A stretch of 24,135 nucleotides of DNA, from IMG/VR virus record IMGVR_UViG_3300028193_000164, positions 1 through 24,135 of that record. One strand, given 5' to 3'. Numbering within the stretch: position 1 is the first letter of the stretch; every line of letters starts with the position of its first letter. The notes below the pieces were generated by a model that saw nothing but the letters and a program-made list of their open reading frames with translations, was not told the DNA's origin and ran no database searches. Source of the DNA: a virus. The position numbers and the translations under genes are program-made. This document shows, piece by piece, positions 6,664 through 14,040 of this stretch.

Positions 6664-8046
6664 TTATACCTCGAATGATTCGCCAAGTTTGCTTACCTCA
6701 CCTTTCCCTTCTTCTTCTAATCGTTTTATATCCTCTTCTGGGTCTTCTACGAGAGGATTCTGTCTTATAGCCTCATCCCTGCTCATAATCGCCTCGCCAC
6801 CTCTTGCAGTCGATAACGCATTAATTGTTTCTGTCACATCTTGCGGCAAAACATTCCCGAACTTAACCGATATATCCAGCTGCTCTAACCTCTGTTTTTC
6901 TTTTACATCGGTTACACTTATTATTGCTTTTAATAGATTTATTCTTCTGACCAGAGCCTCTCCAAAGACTTCTTCTTTATTTTTCGCTTTTAGGATAGCA
7001 TCTAAAAACATAAATTTGAGGGTTTCACCGGAAGTCTGATTCATGCCTTTAACATTGTCAAAAGATAAATCAGGAGTAGAGGTCATAGAGAAGATAATAT
7101 CTTTTAGAGTGTTATATTCTAATTTTATTGCTTCTGGAGCCTGATCCCAGGTAAGATAGTCGGCGTCTCCGTACTCTGTTTTACCTTCAGCACCTACCAC
7201 ACCAGTGAATTGTAATAATTTCCCTACTTCTGCTTTATCTGGAGGATTGGTTATTTTCCCTTTTATCTTTAATGTAGGTGATCCAAAATAATCGTTGGTA
7301 TCGGCAAATTTACTGATCAGCATTTCACTTCTATCAATTTCAGTCTGTACATCCGTCCACTCCGGTTGAGACTGTTGATAATAGATGACCGGGATCTTAC
7401 CATACAAATTGGTACTCTTTTTAACGTCCCATTCTGTCTTTTTAACACCATAAATTATCTCTTTAGCAGTATATATATCGATATGTTCATATGTCTTTTC
7501 GTCTATATCTTCTAACTTGTACCGCCGGGTAAAGGCGTCTAAGTCTCCATTTTCATTGAAGTGGGAGAATACCTCATCTCCGTTTTCATTGCATAAGAGA
7601 GCTACCTTAATATGTTTTATATTGTCATCATCGATTATGACATACCATAACTCGGCTACCTTTGTTTCAACGAATAACCGACGTGCCAGTTTTCGATTAA
7701 AATAATCAAGTTTATTTTTATCCCAAACATTTTGAATAAATTTAAATGTCTTTTGTAGATTATCTTCTTTATTGGCTAAGATTAATTTCACGGCGTCACC
7801 AAACAAGAATGATACAGCCATGTTAACAATTTTCTTTTGATATTTGATGACTAATTTTGCCTGCTCTACCTTTTTTCTCGAAGATCCAGAGCCAATTGTT
7901 TTAACTTCCCGAAGCAGAATATCATGTTCGCCCTGGTATTCTTTTTCATAGGTTTCTATATCCCTTTCTACCGGGTCTTTACAAAGAACGGTTGTTAGCT
8001 TAGCAAAATCGTCTTTATACTTCTCTAAAATGTCTTTTATATTCAT
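6664..8046 (-). CDS. Phage portal protein (SPP1 gp6-like)
   Basis: This 460-residue protein fits the SPP1 gp6-type portal family, which forms the dodecameric DNA channel at one capsid vertex. Supporting features are the N-terminal helical region with KIVNMAVSFLFGDAVKLI, the central LYGKIPVIYYQQSQPEWTDV segment, SEMLISKFADTNDYF and SSTPDLSF-like STPDLSFDNVKGMNQTSGE leading into the long C-terminal crown helices, and an acidic tail. Length matches the family. It follows the large terminase by 26 nt, in the usual phage order. ATAGGAGATTACC precedes the ATG. The downstream neighbour is unusual: the head morphogenesis gene normally next to the portal is displaced by the sugar and pentamer-array genes. 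Confidence 0.88.
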   Translation of the reverse strand: MNIKDILEKYKDDFAKLTTVLCKDPVERDIETYEKEYQGEHDILLREVKTIGSGSSRKKVEQAKLVIKYQKKIVNMAVSFLFGDAVKLILANKEDNLQKTFKFIQNVWDKNKLDYFNRKLARRLFVETKVAELWYVIIDDDNIKHIKVALLCNENGDEVFSHFNENGDLDAFTRRYKLEDIDEKTYEHIDIYTAKEIIYGVKKTEWDVKKSTNLYGKIPVIYYQQSQPEWTDVQTEIDRSEMLISKFADTNDYFGSPTLKIKGKITNPPDKAEVGKLLQFTGVVGAEGKTEYGDADYLTWDQAPEAIKLEYNTLKDIIFSMTSTPDLSFDNVKGMNQTSGETLKFMFLDAILKAKNKEEVFGEALVRRINLLKAIISVTDVKEKQRLEQLDISVKFGNVLPQDVTETINALSTARGGEAIMSRDEAIRQNPLVEDPEEDIKRLEEEGKGEVSKLGESFEV

Positions 8047-8072
8047 GGTAATCTCCTATCACTTTTATATTT

Positions 8073-10346
8073 TTAGAATATCCCCAGACCACTTGCGGTA
8101 TATACTTCCTCTTTTTCTCTTTCAAAAATTCTGTCATTTAATGCGTAACGGACTTGGTCAAGAAAATGGTTATTTCTATCCACCGGTTCGTTAATTGTCT
8201 CCCCATCTTTATTTTTCTTCCATTGATACTGCTGGATTTCGTTTATGGCATTCTGACATCGTATGTCTATTACAATTTCAAATTGTTTTAAATACTGAAT
8301 ACCGAAATTGACACTTCCCGGTCCCTTTTTAGCTGCCAGTGCTTCTATCCCATAGCCTCTTAATTCTGCTATGGATTTAGGTTCGTTGTCACATCGGATA
8401 TATTCTTTGTTAATAATTGGTTTTAATCTATCTGCTATAAGATTATTGGTCAGGCCTAATTCATATATCATCTCTTCTAAAATGTATAAAGTCTTTCCTT
8501 TTATCGCCTGCCTGCCTGCTGCAGTGGGGTCATTGGAATTGCCTGTAAAATATACTGTACCATTACGTCTTGCAAGCCATGTTTTATTTTGTGTTGTTGG
8601 ACACCAAATTAAACCTTCATGAACAACCTTTTTCATATTTTTTCTTCTTCTTATTAATTCGCCAATATACAATTTATTATTTTTCTTAAATAAGGTTAAA
8701 CGCCAAGATAGATTATTATAGCTATAAAACGATTTACTTTTATAATATTTTAATGTCGTTCTAATGCCCAATAAACAACATGCCATTTGTAAAGGTTCTA
8801 ATCTTTCCCTTTCTGATTGTGTAATTACTCTTGTGCCATAATTTGTTGTGCTTCCATCAGCTTTTATGCTTACATTAATAAATAATTCTAACTGCTCCTT
8901 TGTCAAAAGAATGATAAATTCAGGAGAAATTATCTTTTTTGGAGCTACTTTTAACAATCTTTCTGCCCCATTCAAATTGATTGCCCAATGGCATAAACCA
9001 TCTTCCCTTTTATGTCTTTCCCTCCATCCAGCTTTTGCTCTATTCCTACCATTCCTTGTTTTAACAAGTTCTTCTCCAAATTCTTTACGAAGACATTTTC
9101 TAATTTCATCAGCATTTTCCCCTTCATTCTGCCATATTGAAATACCACCTTCTGTAATTTGTCCTTCTGTCCAGAACCATGCTACTAATTCTACAAACTT
9201 ATCAGTATATTCCTTTATTTTGGGTAAATTATCACATTCCCTCGCACATGCTATTGCGTCAGCCCCTCCTAATTCTTTAGTGGTTTGGAATCTTCTTTTA
9301 TATATCCTTGATTCTGGTCTTGGTTCTATCAGCCAACTATGATTTAATGTGGTTAAAGAACTATGGCTTTGGCCTTCGATCAATCCCATATTATATTTAC
9401 CATAAAAATAATTTACTTTTTGTATCTTTTGCCATTCCGACAATCCTGTTTCTTTGTTTATTGTTAAAGCTATATCATCTATATTTAATGTATTGTGTCT
9501 CTTCCATCCTCTCTTTGTTAATATTTCCGTTTCTTTGTCTACACAATAGCCAAAATCCAGCCCATTGTAATAAACTCCAAAGGTATTTTTAATCTTTGAA
9601 AGGTCTTCTATCTTCCAATTGGTAAAGATTAAATCTCCTAAAATCCCCCAATTGCCTAAAGTATAAACGTCCCTATAGTAGGGGTCTTTTTCATTCTCTA
9701 ATTCATCTATATCATCCTGCTCTAAAAACCTCAAGTTGTTTTTATAGGTTGTCTTTAAGATTAATAATCTTTCATCGTGATATTCGGTCTCGCCTTCTAC
9801 CCAGCCGCCGAAGTATTCTTTAAAGATCCAATGGCTTCGCATGATAGGGTTGAAAGATAATGTTATACGTTTAGGTACTTTAGATTTACCTCTCAACCTT
9901 TTATTTAATTGCTTCATATCATCCCTTTTGGTCTCAGTGGCCTCTTCTACCCAGATATCTGTAATAACGCCTTTTATAGGAATGATTCCTTTAAGCTTTT
10001 CTGTATCATCTAAACCTCTAAAATATATCTGATATCCAGTAACGCAAGTTATAGTCATCTCAGTTTGATTGATCTTAAATAATTTCTCCATATTCCAATT
10101 CAAGATGACTTTATTTATTTCATTGAATACGGAAGATCTCAATGTCTTGGCCGTATTCCTGATGATTAAATAATTCCTATCTTTTTCTAAAAGATCAATG
10201 ACACAGCGTTGAGCAAGCCAAACTGTTTTACCTGCTGAACTGCCACCATAATATATCTGCGTTCTGATATTATTATTAAGATACGGTATATAAATGGGAT
10301 TAAAGATTTCTTCTTTAATGTTTATACCAATTCTTTTAAAACTCAT
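8073..10346 (-). CDS. terL: Terminase large subunit with in-frame intein
   Basis: This 757-codon ORF encodes a precursor that should splice to a 421-residue terminase ATPase/nuclease, the motor that packages phage DNA. The ATPase part has GGSSAGKT (34-41, Walker A), VITDIWVEEA (127-136, Walker B and catalytic Glu) and LSFNP (163-167, coupling motif). The nuclease domain begins NGLDFGY (261-267) and, after the intein (268-603), resumes SNDPTAAGRQAI. A late catalytic-acid region with NNHFLDQVRYAL is at 726-736. Joined, the motif reads GLDFGYSNDPTA, a good RuvC-type motif I. The ATG overlaps the small-subunit stop. Order small terminase, large terminase, portal is classical. Length after splicing matches TerL proteins. 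Confidence 0.95.
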   Translation of the reverse strand: MSFKRIGINIKEEIFNPIYIPYLNNNIRTQIYYGGSSAGKTVWLAQRCVIDLLEKDRNYLIIRNTAKTLRSSVFNEINKVILNWNMEKLFKINQTEMTITCVTGYQIYFRGLDDTEKLKGIIPIKGVITDIWVEEATETKRDDMKQLNKRLRGKSKVPKRITLSFNPIMRSHWIFKEYFGGWVEGETEYHDERLLILKTTYKNNLRFLEQDDIDELENEKDPYYRDVYTLGNWGILGDLIFTNWKIEDLSKIKNTFGVYYNGLDFGYCVDKETEILTKRGWKRHNTLNIDDIALTINKETGLSEWQKIQKVNYFYGKYNMGLIEGQSHSSLTTLNHSWLIEPRPESRIYKRRFQTTKELGGADAIACARECDNLPKIKEYTDKFVELVAWFWTEGQITEGGISIWQNEGENADEIRKCLRKEFGEELVKTRNGRNRAKAGWRERHKREDGLCHWAINLNGAERLLKVAPKKIISPEFIILLTKEQLELFINVSIKADGSTTNYGTRVITQSERERLEPLQMACCLLGIRTTLKYYKSKSFYSYNNLSWRLTLFKKNNKLYIGELIRRRKNMKKVVHEGLIWCPTTQNKTWLARRNGTVYFTGNSNDPTAAGRQAIKGKTLYILEEMIYELGLTNNLIADRLKPIINKEYIRCDNEPKSIAELRGYGIEALAAKKGPGSVNFGIQYLKQFEIVIDIRCQNAINEIQQYQWKKNKDGETINEPVDRNNHFLDQVRYALNDRIFEREKEEVYTASGLGIF
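8538..9545 (-). mobile_element. Intein with LAGLIDADG endonuclease domain inside terL
   Basis: The 336-residue intein starts at Cys268 of the precursor (CVDKETEILTKRGWK, block A). Block B is SSLTTLNHSW with TxxH at 333-336. Two LAGLIDADG-like helices, LVAWFWTEG (about 387-395) and FINVSIKADGS (489-499), each end in an acidic residue. Block F/G is WLARRNGTVYFTGN, ending at Asn603, with Ser604 as the +1 extein nucleophile. The usual penultimate His is Gly. All splicing residues needed by a class 1 intein appear present, so it is probably active, and the endonuclease may home into intein-free terL genes. The insertion point splits the nuclease metal-binding motif, a highly conserved site. Confidence 0.93.
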
Positions 10347-10738
10347 TTAATTAATTTCACCGTAATTTCTAAATCATCATCAGGAGACTCACCCATTAAT
10401 AATAAATCTAATTTAGCCATTACGTTTAAATCCTCTGGTCGTTCAATTCTTATCTTTCCATCTTTTAATTTTTGTTCAAATTTTTTAACGACTTTTTTTA
10501 TTAAGGCTCGGTAGTCAGCTTTTGAATTTACTATTGCTTTATCAACTTTTTTCTCCAGTTCTTTTCCATTATTAATATCTCTTAGTTCAATTCGTTCTTG
10601 CCAGTTAAAATTCTTGGCCCATTTCTTGATTGAAGTCTTTGAGACGGTAAACTTAAGGGCAACCTTTGGGTAACTTCTGTTATCCCCTAAACTATAATAA
10701 TATTCAAATGCTTCTTTATGTCTAAGTGTTTCCTTCAC
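10343..10738 (-). CDS. terS: Terminase small subunit
   Basis: This 131-residue protein is probably the DNA-recognition subunit of the terminase. The N-terminus has a helix-turn-helix (YPKVALKFTVSKTSIKKWAKNFNWQERI, of the SPP1 gp1/P27 type), then a long coiled, basic region (KKVVKKFEQKLKDGK) suited to oligomerisation, and a C-terminal tail that could contact TerL. Start is a GTG at 10738 with GGTGGTGATTATCA ahead of it. The stop overlaps the terL ATG by 4 nt. Identification rests on the HTH plus position directly before terL. Confidence 0.85.
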   Translation of the reverse strand: MKETLRHKEAFEYYYSLGDNRSYPKVALKFTVSKTSIKKWAKNFNWQERIELRDINNGKELEKKVDKAIVNSKADYRALIKKVVKKFEQKLKDGKIRIERPEDLNVMAKLDLLLMGESPDDDLEITVKLIK

Positions 10739-10904
10739 TGATAATCACCACCTTAACTAATTCATCAGGCTTGTGTATCCTATTCAACTTATCTAAAATA
10801 TCATCAGTAGGTTGAAACTGTAGTATTATTCGTGTTTCCTTATCCAGTGATACTAACGATTTTGTCTTTAACTCTTTTATTAACGCTTCAAACTTTACTT
10901 TCAT
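10722..10904 (-). CDS. Small hypothetical protein
   Basis: This is a 60-residue protein (MKVKFEALIKELKTKS start) of unknown function, with two likely helices and strands and no motif that I recognise. GGAAGGATAAAGT precedes the ATG. It overlaps the terS start by 17 nt, so it appears to be the first gene of the packaging operon downstream of the terminator at 11020-11073. Confidence 0.6.
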   Translation of the reverse strand: MKVKFEALIKELKTKSLVSLDKETRIILQFQPTDDILDKLNRIHKPDELVKVVIISEGNT

Positions 10905-10907
10905 ACT

Positions 10908-11006
10908 TTATCCTTCCAAAATCATTTTGCCTAAAAGATGTTTGACGCCATGTTTTTTTCTTACTCCCCATGATCTCAAGTTATTACTTATACATCCTAC
11001 AGACAC
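10908..11006 (-). CDS. Possible 32-residue HTH remnant or mini-protein
   Basis: From the GTG at 11006 the reading is VSVGCISNNLRSWGVRKKHG and about a dozen more residues. It resembles the recognition-helix end of the HTH protein at 11838-12209 (GVSRSIIYLRLRKWGITVRK). The frame stays open upstream (FRKDGVS...) across the terminator, so this may be the tail of a decayed gene, or a small late-gene regulator. The start choice is weak. Confidence 0.35.
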   Translation of the reverse strand: MSVGCISNNLRSWGVRKKHGVKHLLGKMILEG

Positions 11007-11019
11007 CCCGTCCTTCCTA

Positions 11020-11073
11020 AAATAAAAAAAGAGAACCACTTAAAAGTATATTTCAACTTTTTAAATGGCTCTC
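11020..11073 (-). terminator. Rho-independent terminator
   Basis: The minus strand has a long stem, GAGAGCCATTTAAAAAGT pairing with ACTTTTAAGTGGTTCTC (two G-U pairs and one bulge), followed by TTTTTTTATTTT. It starts 10 nt after the stop of the zinc-ribbon gene and separates the replication/early genes from the packaging genes. No clear sigma70 promoter is visible between it and the packaging genes, so late expression may need an activator or antitermination. Confidence 0.87.
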
Positions 11074-11082
11074 TTTGGAGCT

Positions 11083-11331
11083 CTACGGATATTTAATTTT
11101 TACTATTACTTCTTCCTTGATCCTACAGGTGACGGTAATATAATTTTTGCATTTTGGGCATTTAATTGTTTGTGTTTTCGGTTTACCGAATATATCAAAA
11201 CCCGGGCTTCCGATAAAAAACATATGATTGCATGGTCTTTTATTACCATGTTTATCTGTAAATATCCCTGGACAACGAATTTCTATCTCATCTGTATTAT
11301 TAATAATACCACCACCACCTTTTTTAGTCAA
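11083..11331 (-). CDS. Com-like zinc-ribbon protein
   Basis: This 82-residue protein has a zinc-ribbon layout: EIRCPGIFTDKHGNKRPC, then NHMFFIG and TIKCPKCKNYITV. The first knuckle is stretched (C-x13-C); the second is a standard CxxC. The IRC...IKCPKCK order resembles the Mu Com family of small regulators, but the similarity is weak. The start is uncertain: the TTG at 11331 lacks a clear ribosome site, and a GGTGGTGGTGGT run lies just inside. It is the last gene before the terminator. Confidence 0.55.
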   Translation of the reverse strand: MTKKGGGGIINNTDEIEIRCPGIFTDKHGNKRPCNHMFFIGSPGFDIFGKPKTQTIKCPKCKNYITVTCRIKEEVIVKIKYP

Positions 11332-11372
11332 ATTATCTTATTAAATCTTTTAGTCTAAAATCAGTTAACATA

Positions 11373-11708
11373 TTATCCTAATATCTTAATTAGATCATCC
11401 AGATTATCAATCAAATAATATTCCCCTTTTTGATTAGTGATGTTCCATTCAAATTCTATTTGACCAGGGCTTTGTTTTCCTTTAGGCCTTTTAATTTCCA
11501 GATATATTGTCCGCCCATTCTTAATGGCTATTCTGTCGGGAATACCGTTAAAAGATCCTAATCCTTGCAAAATTGGAAAATTATACCAACCTTTAATGCT
11601 TAAATAATCCTTAACCTGTCGCTTAACGTCATTTTCGGTTATCTTAATCTTATTCTTCACTTTCTGGATAATTGTGGCTCGCCTCCTTCGATTTATTATT
11701 ATCTTCAT
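11373..11708 (-). CDS. VRR-NUC domain nuclease
   Basis: This 111-residue protein is a stand-alone VRR-NUC (virus-type replication-repair nuclease), a PD-(D/E)XK phosphodiesterase. TENDVKRQVKDYLSIKGW is the N-terminal helix. GSFNGIPDRIAIKNG carries the GxPD aspartate, YLEIKRPKGKQSPGQ carries E-x-K and the downstream Gln, and a C-terminal YYLIDNLDDL closes the fold. Phages use these beside replication and recombination genes, possibly as Holliday-junction or flap nucleases. The ATG at 11708 has AAAGGTGAAAG before it, but an AAGGAGG at 11682-11688 sits 9 nt before an in-frame ATT (11672), which could be the real start. The first third overlaps the small ORF at 11650-11799. Confidence 0.85.
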   Translation of the reverse strand: MKIIINRRRRATIIQKVKNKIKITENDVKRQVKDYLSIKGWYNFPILQGLGSFNGIPDRIAIKNGRTIYLEIKRPKGKQSPGQIEFEWNITNQKGEYYLIDNLDDLIKILG

Positions 11709-11799
11709 CTTTCACCTTTCTTATAATTGGTCCATAACTATTGGCATATCTTTGTAATTTCACATAATCATTATTTAATTTGGCTTGAATATCTACCAC
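11650..11799 (-). CDS. Small hypothetical protein overlapping the VRR-NUC start
   Basis: This is a 49-residue reading from a GTG at 11799: VVDIQAKLNNDYVKLQRYAN, then SYGPIIRK and a charged tail ending PESEE. The composition looks protein-like and the frame continues through the nuclease ribosome site. The ribosome site is weak (GAGGA about 15 nt upstream) and an internal GTG (DYVKL) is a possible alternative. If real, it means the VRR-NUC gene starts later than its ATG at 11708. No function can be assigned. Confidence 0.45.
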   Translation of the reverse strand: MVDIQAKLNNDYVKLQRYANSYGPIIRKVKDEDNNKSKEASHNYPESEE

Positions 11800-11837
11800 C
11801 CCGCATTGTTACTGTCCTCAATTTACTTACCCCCTTT

Positions 11838-12209
11838 TTAGCCGATTATTGGTCGGCTCAATAAATTATCTACTAACTTTTGATCTTCTGTGCTACGTTT
11901 AAATTTAATGTATGTAATATGCTCATTATTTATTCTGGTATTCTCTTTTTGCTTCGCTAAAAATGCTTTACTAAACTGCCGCTTGTAATGCTCCCGACTT
12001 ACCAGTCTTTCCTCTTTTCTACGCCTTGTCCCTTTATATTTCCGAACAGTTATGCCCCATTTGCGTAGCCGCAGATATATGATAGACCTTGACACGCCGT
12101 ATAACTCGGCTATTGTTTTTATCGGCGTATTCTGCTCATACTTTTCTATTATGTTTTCACGATTAGATTCTATATATTCAGCTATTAGAAATTTGTTTTT
12201 AGTTATCAT
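11838..12209 (-). CDS. Helix-turn-helix protein (homeodomain-like)
   Basis: This 123-residue basic protein has a central HTH, TPIKTIAELYGVSRSIIYLRLRKWGI at about 28-53, followed by KYKGTRRRKEERL. It is probably a DNA-binding regulator or recombinase-associated factor. GAAGGAG precedes the ATG, and the gene overlaps the upstream loader-like gene by 11 nt. It shares its recognition-helix pattern with the fragment at 10908-11006. The exact role is unknown. Confidence 0.7.
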   Translation of the reverse strand: MITKNKFLIAEYIESNRENIIEKYEQNTPIKTIAELYGVSRSIIYLRLRKWGITVRKYKGTRRRKEERLVSREHYKRQFSKAFLAKQKENTRINNEHITYIKFKRSTEDQKLVDNLLSRPIIG

Positions 12210-12816
12210 TTACTTTTTCTCCTTCTGCCGCTTCCGGCATATTAAATTTATCTTTTAATTCTTTCTTGTCTTCTATCTGTTTCCTATCTACTTTCGTGCC
12301 GTCTAGTTTCATCCCATACTTATCCAACATATATTTTTCGGTATATTTATTCCCATTATCTAATTCAAATTGACCTATTAATTTATCGGGATATTCACCC
12401 CTTTTTTTTATAATGGGATATAATTTTATAAATTCCTTTTTAATCCATTTCTCCTCATCAAAAGTCGTTTCGCATATACTTAACCAACCACCAAGTGCTT
12501 CAATTACCGCCCCAATTGCCGGATATTTTGGGAAAGATACGGATTGGTAATGTCCTACAGTTTCTATTTTGTCCAACAAAGATATCCAGGCAAGTTCGGC
12601 TTCATCTGTAGAATTGCCTTCAATGGCTTCTATAATCTCGGATATTTTAGGGAAATATTTAAGTTCTTTAACACATTTAATAGTAGCTTTTTTAATAATA
12701 TTATCATCATATTTATTAAGTATATCCCAATAAATTTTACTCGTGTCTTTACTTAACTTAACTGAAAATCCTGCCTCTAATAATTCTATTACATTAGAAA
12801 AGGTTTTTTTATTCAA
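12199..12816 (-). CDS. Replicative helicase loader-like protein (tentative)
   Basis: This is a 205-residue protein. The N-terminal helices SNVIELLEAGFSVKLSKDTS and YFPKISEIIEAIEG, with KYPAIGAVIEALGGWLSICE and EEKWIKKEFIKLYP, resemble phage loader and inhibitor-of-helicase families (DUF6475/G40P-inhibitor-like). These normally follow the initiator gene, as here. The start is a TTG at 12816, supported by AGGAGG 9 nt upstream; it overlaps the initiator stop by 8 nt. The C-terminal tail is charged and likely flexible. The assignment relies on context and weak pattern resemblance. Confidence 0.55.
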   Translation of the reverse strand: MNKKTFSNVIELLEAGFSVKLSKDTSKIYWDILNKYDDNIIKKATIKCVKELKYFPKISEIIEAIEGNSTDEAELAWISLLDKIETVGHYQSVSFPKYPAIGAVIEALGGWLSICETTFDEEKWIKKEFIKLYPIIKKRGEYPDKLIGQFELDNGNKYTEKYMLDKYGMKLDGTKVDRKQIEDKKELKDKFNMPEAAEGEKVNDN

Positions 12817-13630
12817 TTATATTTTCCTCCTCATTAATAAAATCGAAACGGTTGGGATCGTGGGTTGTGTTGGTTATAACTTTTTTATAAAATCTCGGAT
12901 AATGCTTTCTTAATTTTTTAGCAGATAAAATATTGCCTGACCAAAAATTATCTTCTACTACCCAATCTATTATCTGTTTTATTTCTTTAGGATTTGCACC
13001 ATCTTTTCTAATTAATAAATCTATATCTTTACACCAGGATTGTATCTGTGGTTCTGTTCTTTTGTTAATCGCTTTATTATTTTCTCTAATCTTCCCTTCT
13101 AAATAAATTGTAAGTTGATATACCGCCTCGCACTTTTCAAAAGTGCGACTTAGTTTCCTTTCTTTTTCCTTCTTATCCTTCTTATCCTTATTAGTTATTG
13201 TTAAGGCTTTGTTAAGGCTTTGTTGAGGCTTTGTTAAGGCTTTGTTATTTGGTTTGTTAATGTAATTATCCACAGCTTGATAAAGGTCATATTTTAATAT
13301 GGTTATAAGAGTATAGTGGCTTGTTGTTTCGCTTGTTAGAAATTGCATGTTTTTTAAAATCTCTATACAGGTTCTAATTTTTTGTGTTTTAATTGATTTG
13401 TCCTTAATCTCTTTTCTAATCTGCTCTATCGAGGTTATAAAACTCCCCCTTTTAATGGTAATAAATTTCTTTTGGTAGCTATCCCACCACTCATTATCCT
13501 TCCAATTAGCTTTTAATATTAGGTATATTGTTATATATTTTTGTATAGCATTTAAACCATTAAAGGTTTTGCTTTTAAATATTTTTCTTGATAATAGGAC
13601 AAAACCATCTTCTATAAATTCGTCTGCCAT
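12809..13630 (-). CDS. Phage replication initiator / replisome organizer (DnaD/O-like)
   Basis: This 273-residue protein looks like a replication initiator. An N-terminal winged-helix region (FVLLSRKIFKSKTFNGLNAI, then ITIKRGSFITSIEQIRKEI and KIRTCIEILKNMQFLT) matches replisome organizers that bind iterons. A low-complexity linker NKALTKPQQSLNKALT follows. The C-terminal part (IQSWCKDIDLLIRKDGANPKEI... FWSGNILSAKKLRKHYPRF) is typical of DnaD-like phage proteins that recruit the helicase. The linker is encoded by four 11-bp direct repeats, so the gene probably contains its own origin, as in lambdoid phages. AAGGAGGTATAA precedes the ATG. The next gene is a likely helicase loader. Confidence 0.78.
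   Translation of the reverse strand: MADEFIEDGFVLLSRKIFKSKTFNGLNAIQKYITIYLILKANWKDNEWWDSYQKKFITIKRGSFITSIEQIRKEIKDKSIKTQKIRTCIEILKNMQFLTSETTSHYTLITILKYDLYQAVDNYINKPNNKALTKPQQSLNKALTITNKDKKDKKEKERKLSRTFEKCEAVYQLTIYLEGKIRENNKAINKRTEPQIQSWCKDIDLLIRKDGANPKEIKQIIDWVVEDNFWSGNILSAKKLRKHYPRFYKKVITNTTHDPNRFDFINEEENIIE
13129..13246. other. Candidate replication origin: iterons plus palindrome in the initiator gene
   Basis: Four tandem 11-bp repeats AAGGCTTTGTT lie at 13203-13246; the third starts G instead of A. A perfect 9-bp palindrome with one central base, CGCACTTTTCAAAAGTGCG, is at 13129-13147. The DNA between them is pyrimidine-rich with its own short direct repeats (CTTATCCTT). Repeat period, clustering and position inside an initiator gene match known phage origins. 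The 11-bp unit is not a multiple of 3, so protein constraints do not explain it. Confidence 0.65.
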
Positions 13631-13661
13631 TTATACCTCCTTCTCTTTGTGGATTTGCCAT
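13575..13661 (-). CDS. Possible 28-residue leader ORF overlapping the initiator start
   Basis: An ATG at 13661 with GGAGGAATAA ahead reads MANPQREGGINGRRIYRRWF and 8 more residues in another frame, crossing the initiator ribosome site and start. The GGAGGTATAAATGGCAGA start of the initiator is a near copy of this upstream site, 31 nt apart. It may be a translational regulator or simply a duplicated start. Confidence 0.3.
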   Translation of the reverse strand: MANPQREGGINGRRIYRRWFCPIIKKNI

Positions 13662-13672
13662 TTATTCCTCCA

Positions 13673-14029
13673 CTAAATACTTTCAAAATAAAACTTGCCA
13701 CCAAATGGTTTTATTTTAATAATGCCATAATCTATGGCAACTTTAGCAATATATAAATCTTGCATTCTTTCATGTAGTGTTTTTATATATTTTCTAAATC
13801 CTTCTAAATCTAATTCCCTTTTATAGTGATTACATCTTCTACAACTCGGCATAAGATTATTGAATGAATTTATATCGAAACGAGATTGTAGAGGTATAAA
13901 ATCATAGGCATATTTAGATATAGCGTGGTCTACTTGCATATCTTTATATTCCAAAACCTTTCCACAATAAGCACAATGCTTGTTATATTTTAACCATACT
14001 CTTTGACGTAATCTTTCTCTTTTATTCAT
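13673..14029 (-). CDS. HNH endonuclease domain protein
   Basis: This is a 118-residue HNH protein. CAYCGKV (CxxC) and VDHAISK (the conserved DH) are followed by NNLMPSCRRCNHYKRE with the Asn and the second CxxC. This is the full zinc-stabilised beta-beta-alpha metal motif, so a DNA nickase or nuclease is likely. It sits between a winged-helix-like gene and the replication initiator gene. It may be a free-standing homing endonuclease or a phage processing nuclease; no self-splicing host intron or intein is seen around it. Confidence 0.85.
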   Translation of the reverse strand: MNKRERLRQRVWLKYNKHCAYCGKVLEYKDMQVDHAISKYAYDFIPLQSRFDINSFNNLMPSCRRCNHYKRELDLEGFRKYIKTLHERMQDLYIAKVAIDYGIIKIKPFGGKFYFESI

Positions 14030-14040
14030 TCTTACCTCCC

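Noticed and set aside
9543-9545. Frameshift or fusion in terL
   Set aside because: The extra 336 residues are in frame, bounded by intein splice motifs, and their removal restores a continuous nuclease motif.
8848-9592. Plus-strand proteins opposite terL
   Set aside because: They are antisense shadows of the terminase/intein coding sequence, with no family features and weak or absent ribosome sites.
11065-11358. Plus-strand 97-residue ORF with hydrophobic stretches
   Set aside because: It is antisense to the zinc-ribbon gene and the terminator; the apparent hydrophobicity comes from T-rich complement sequence.
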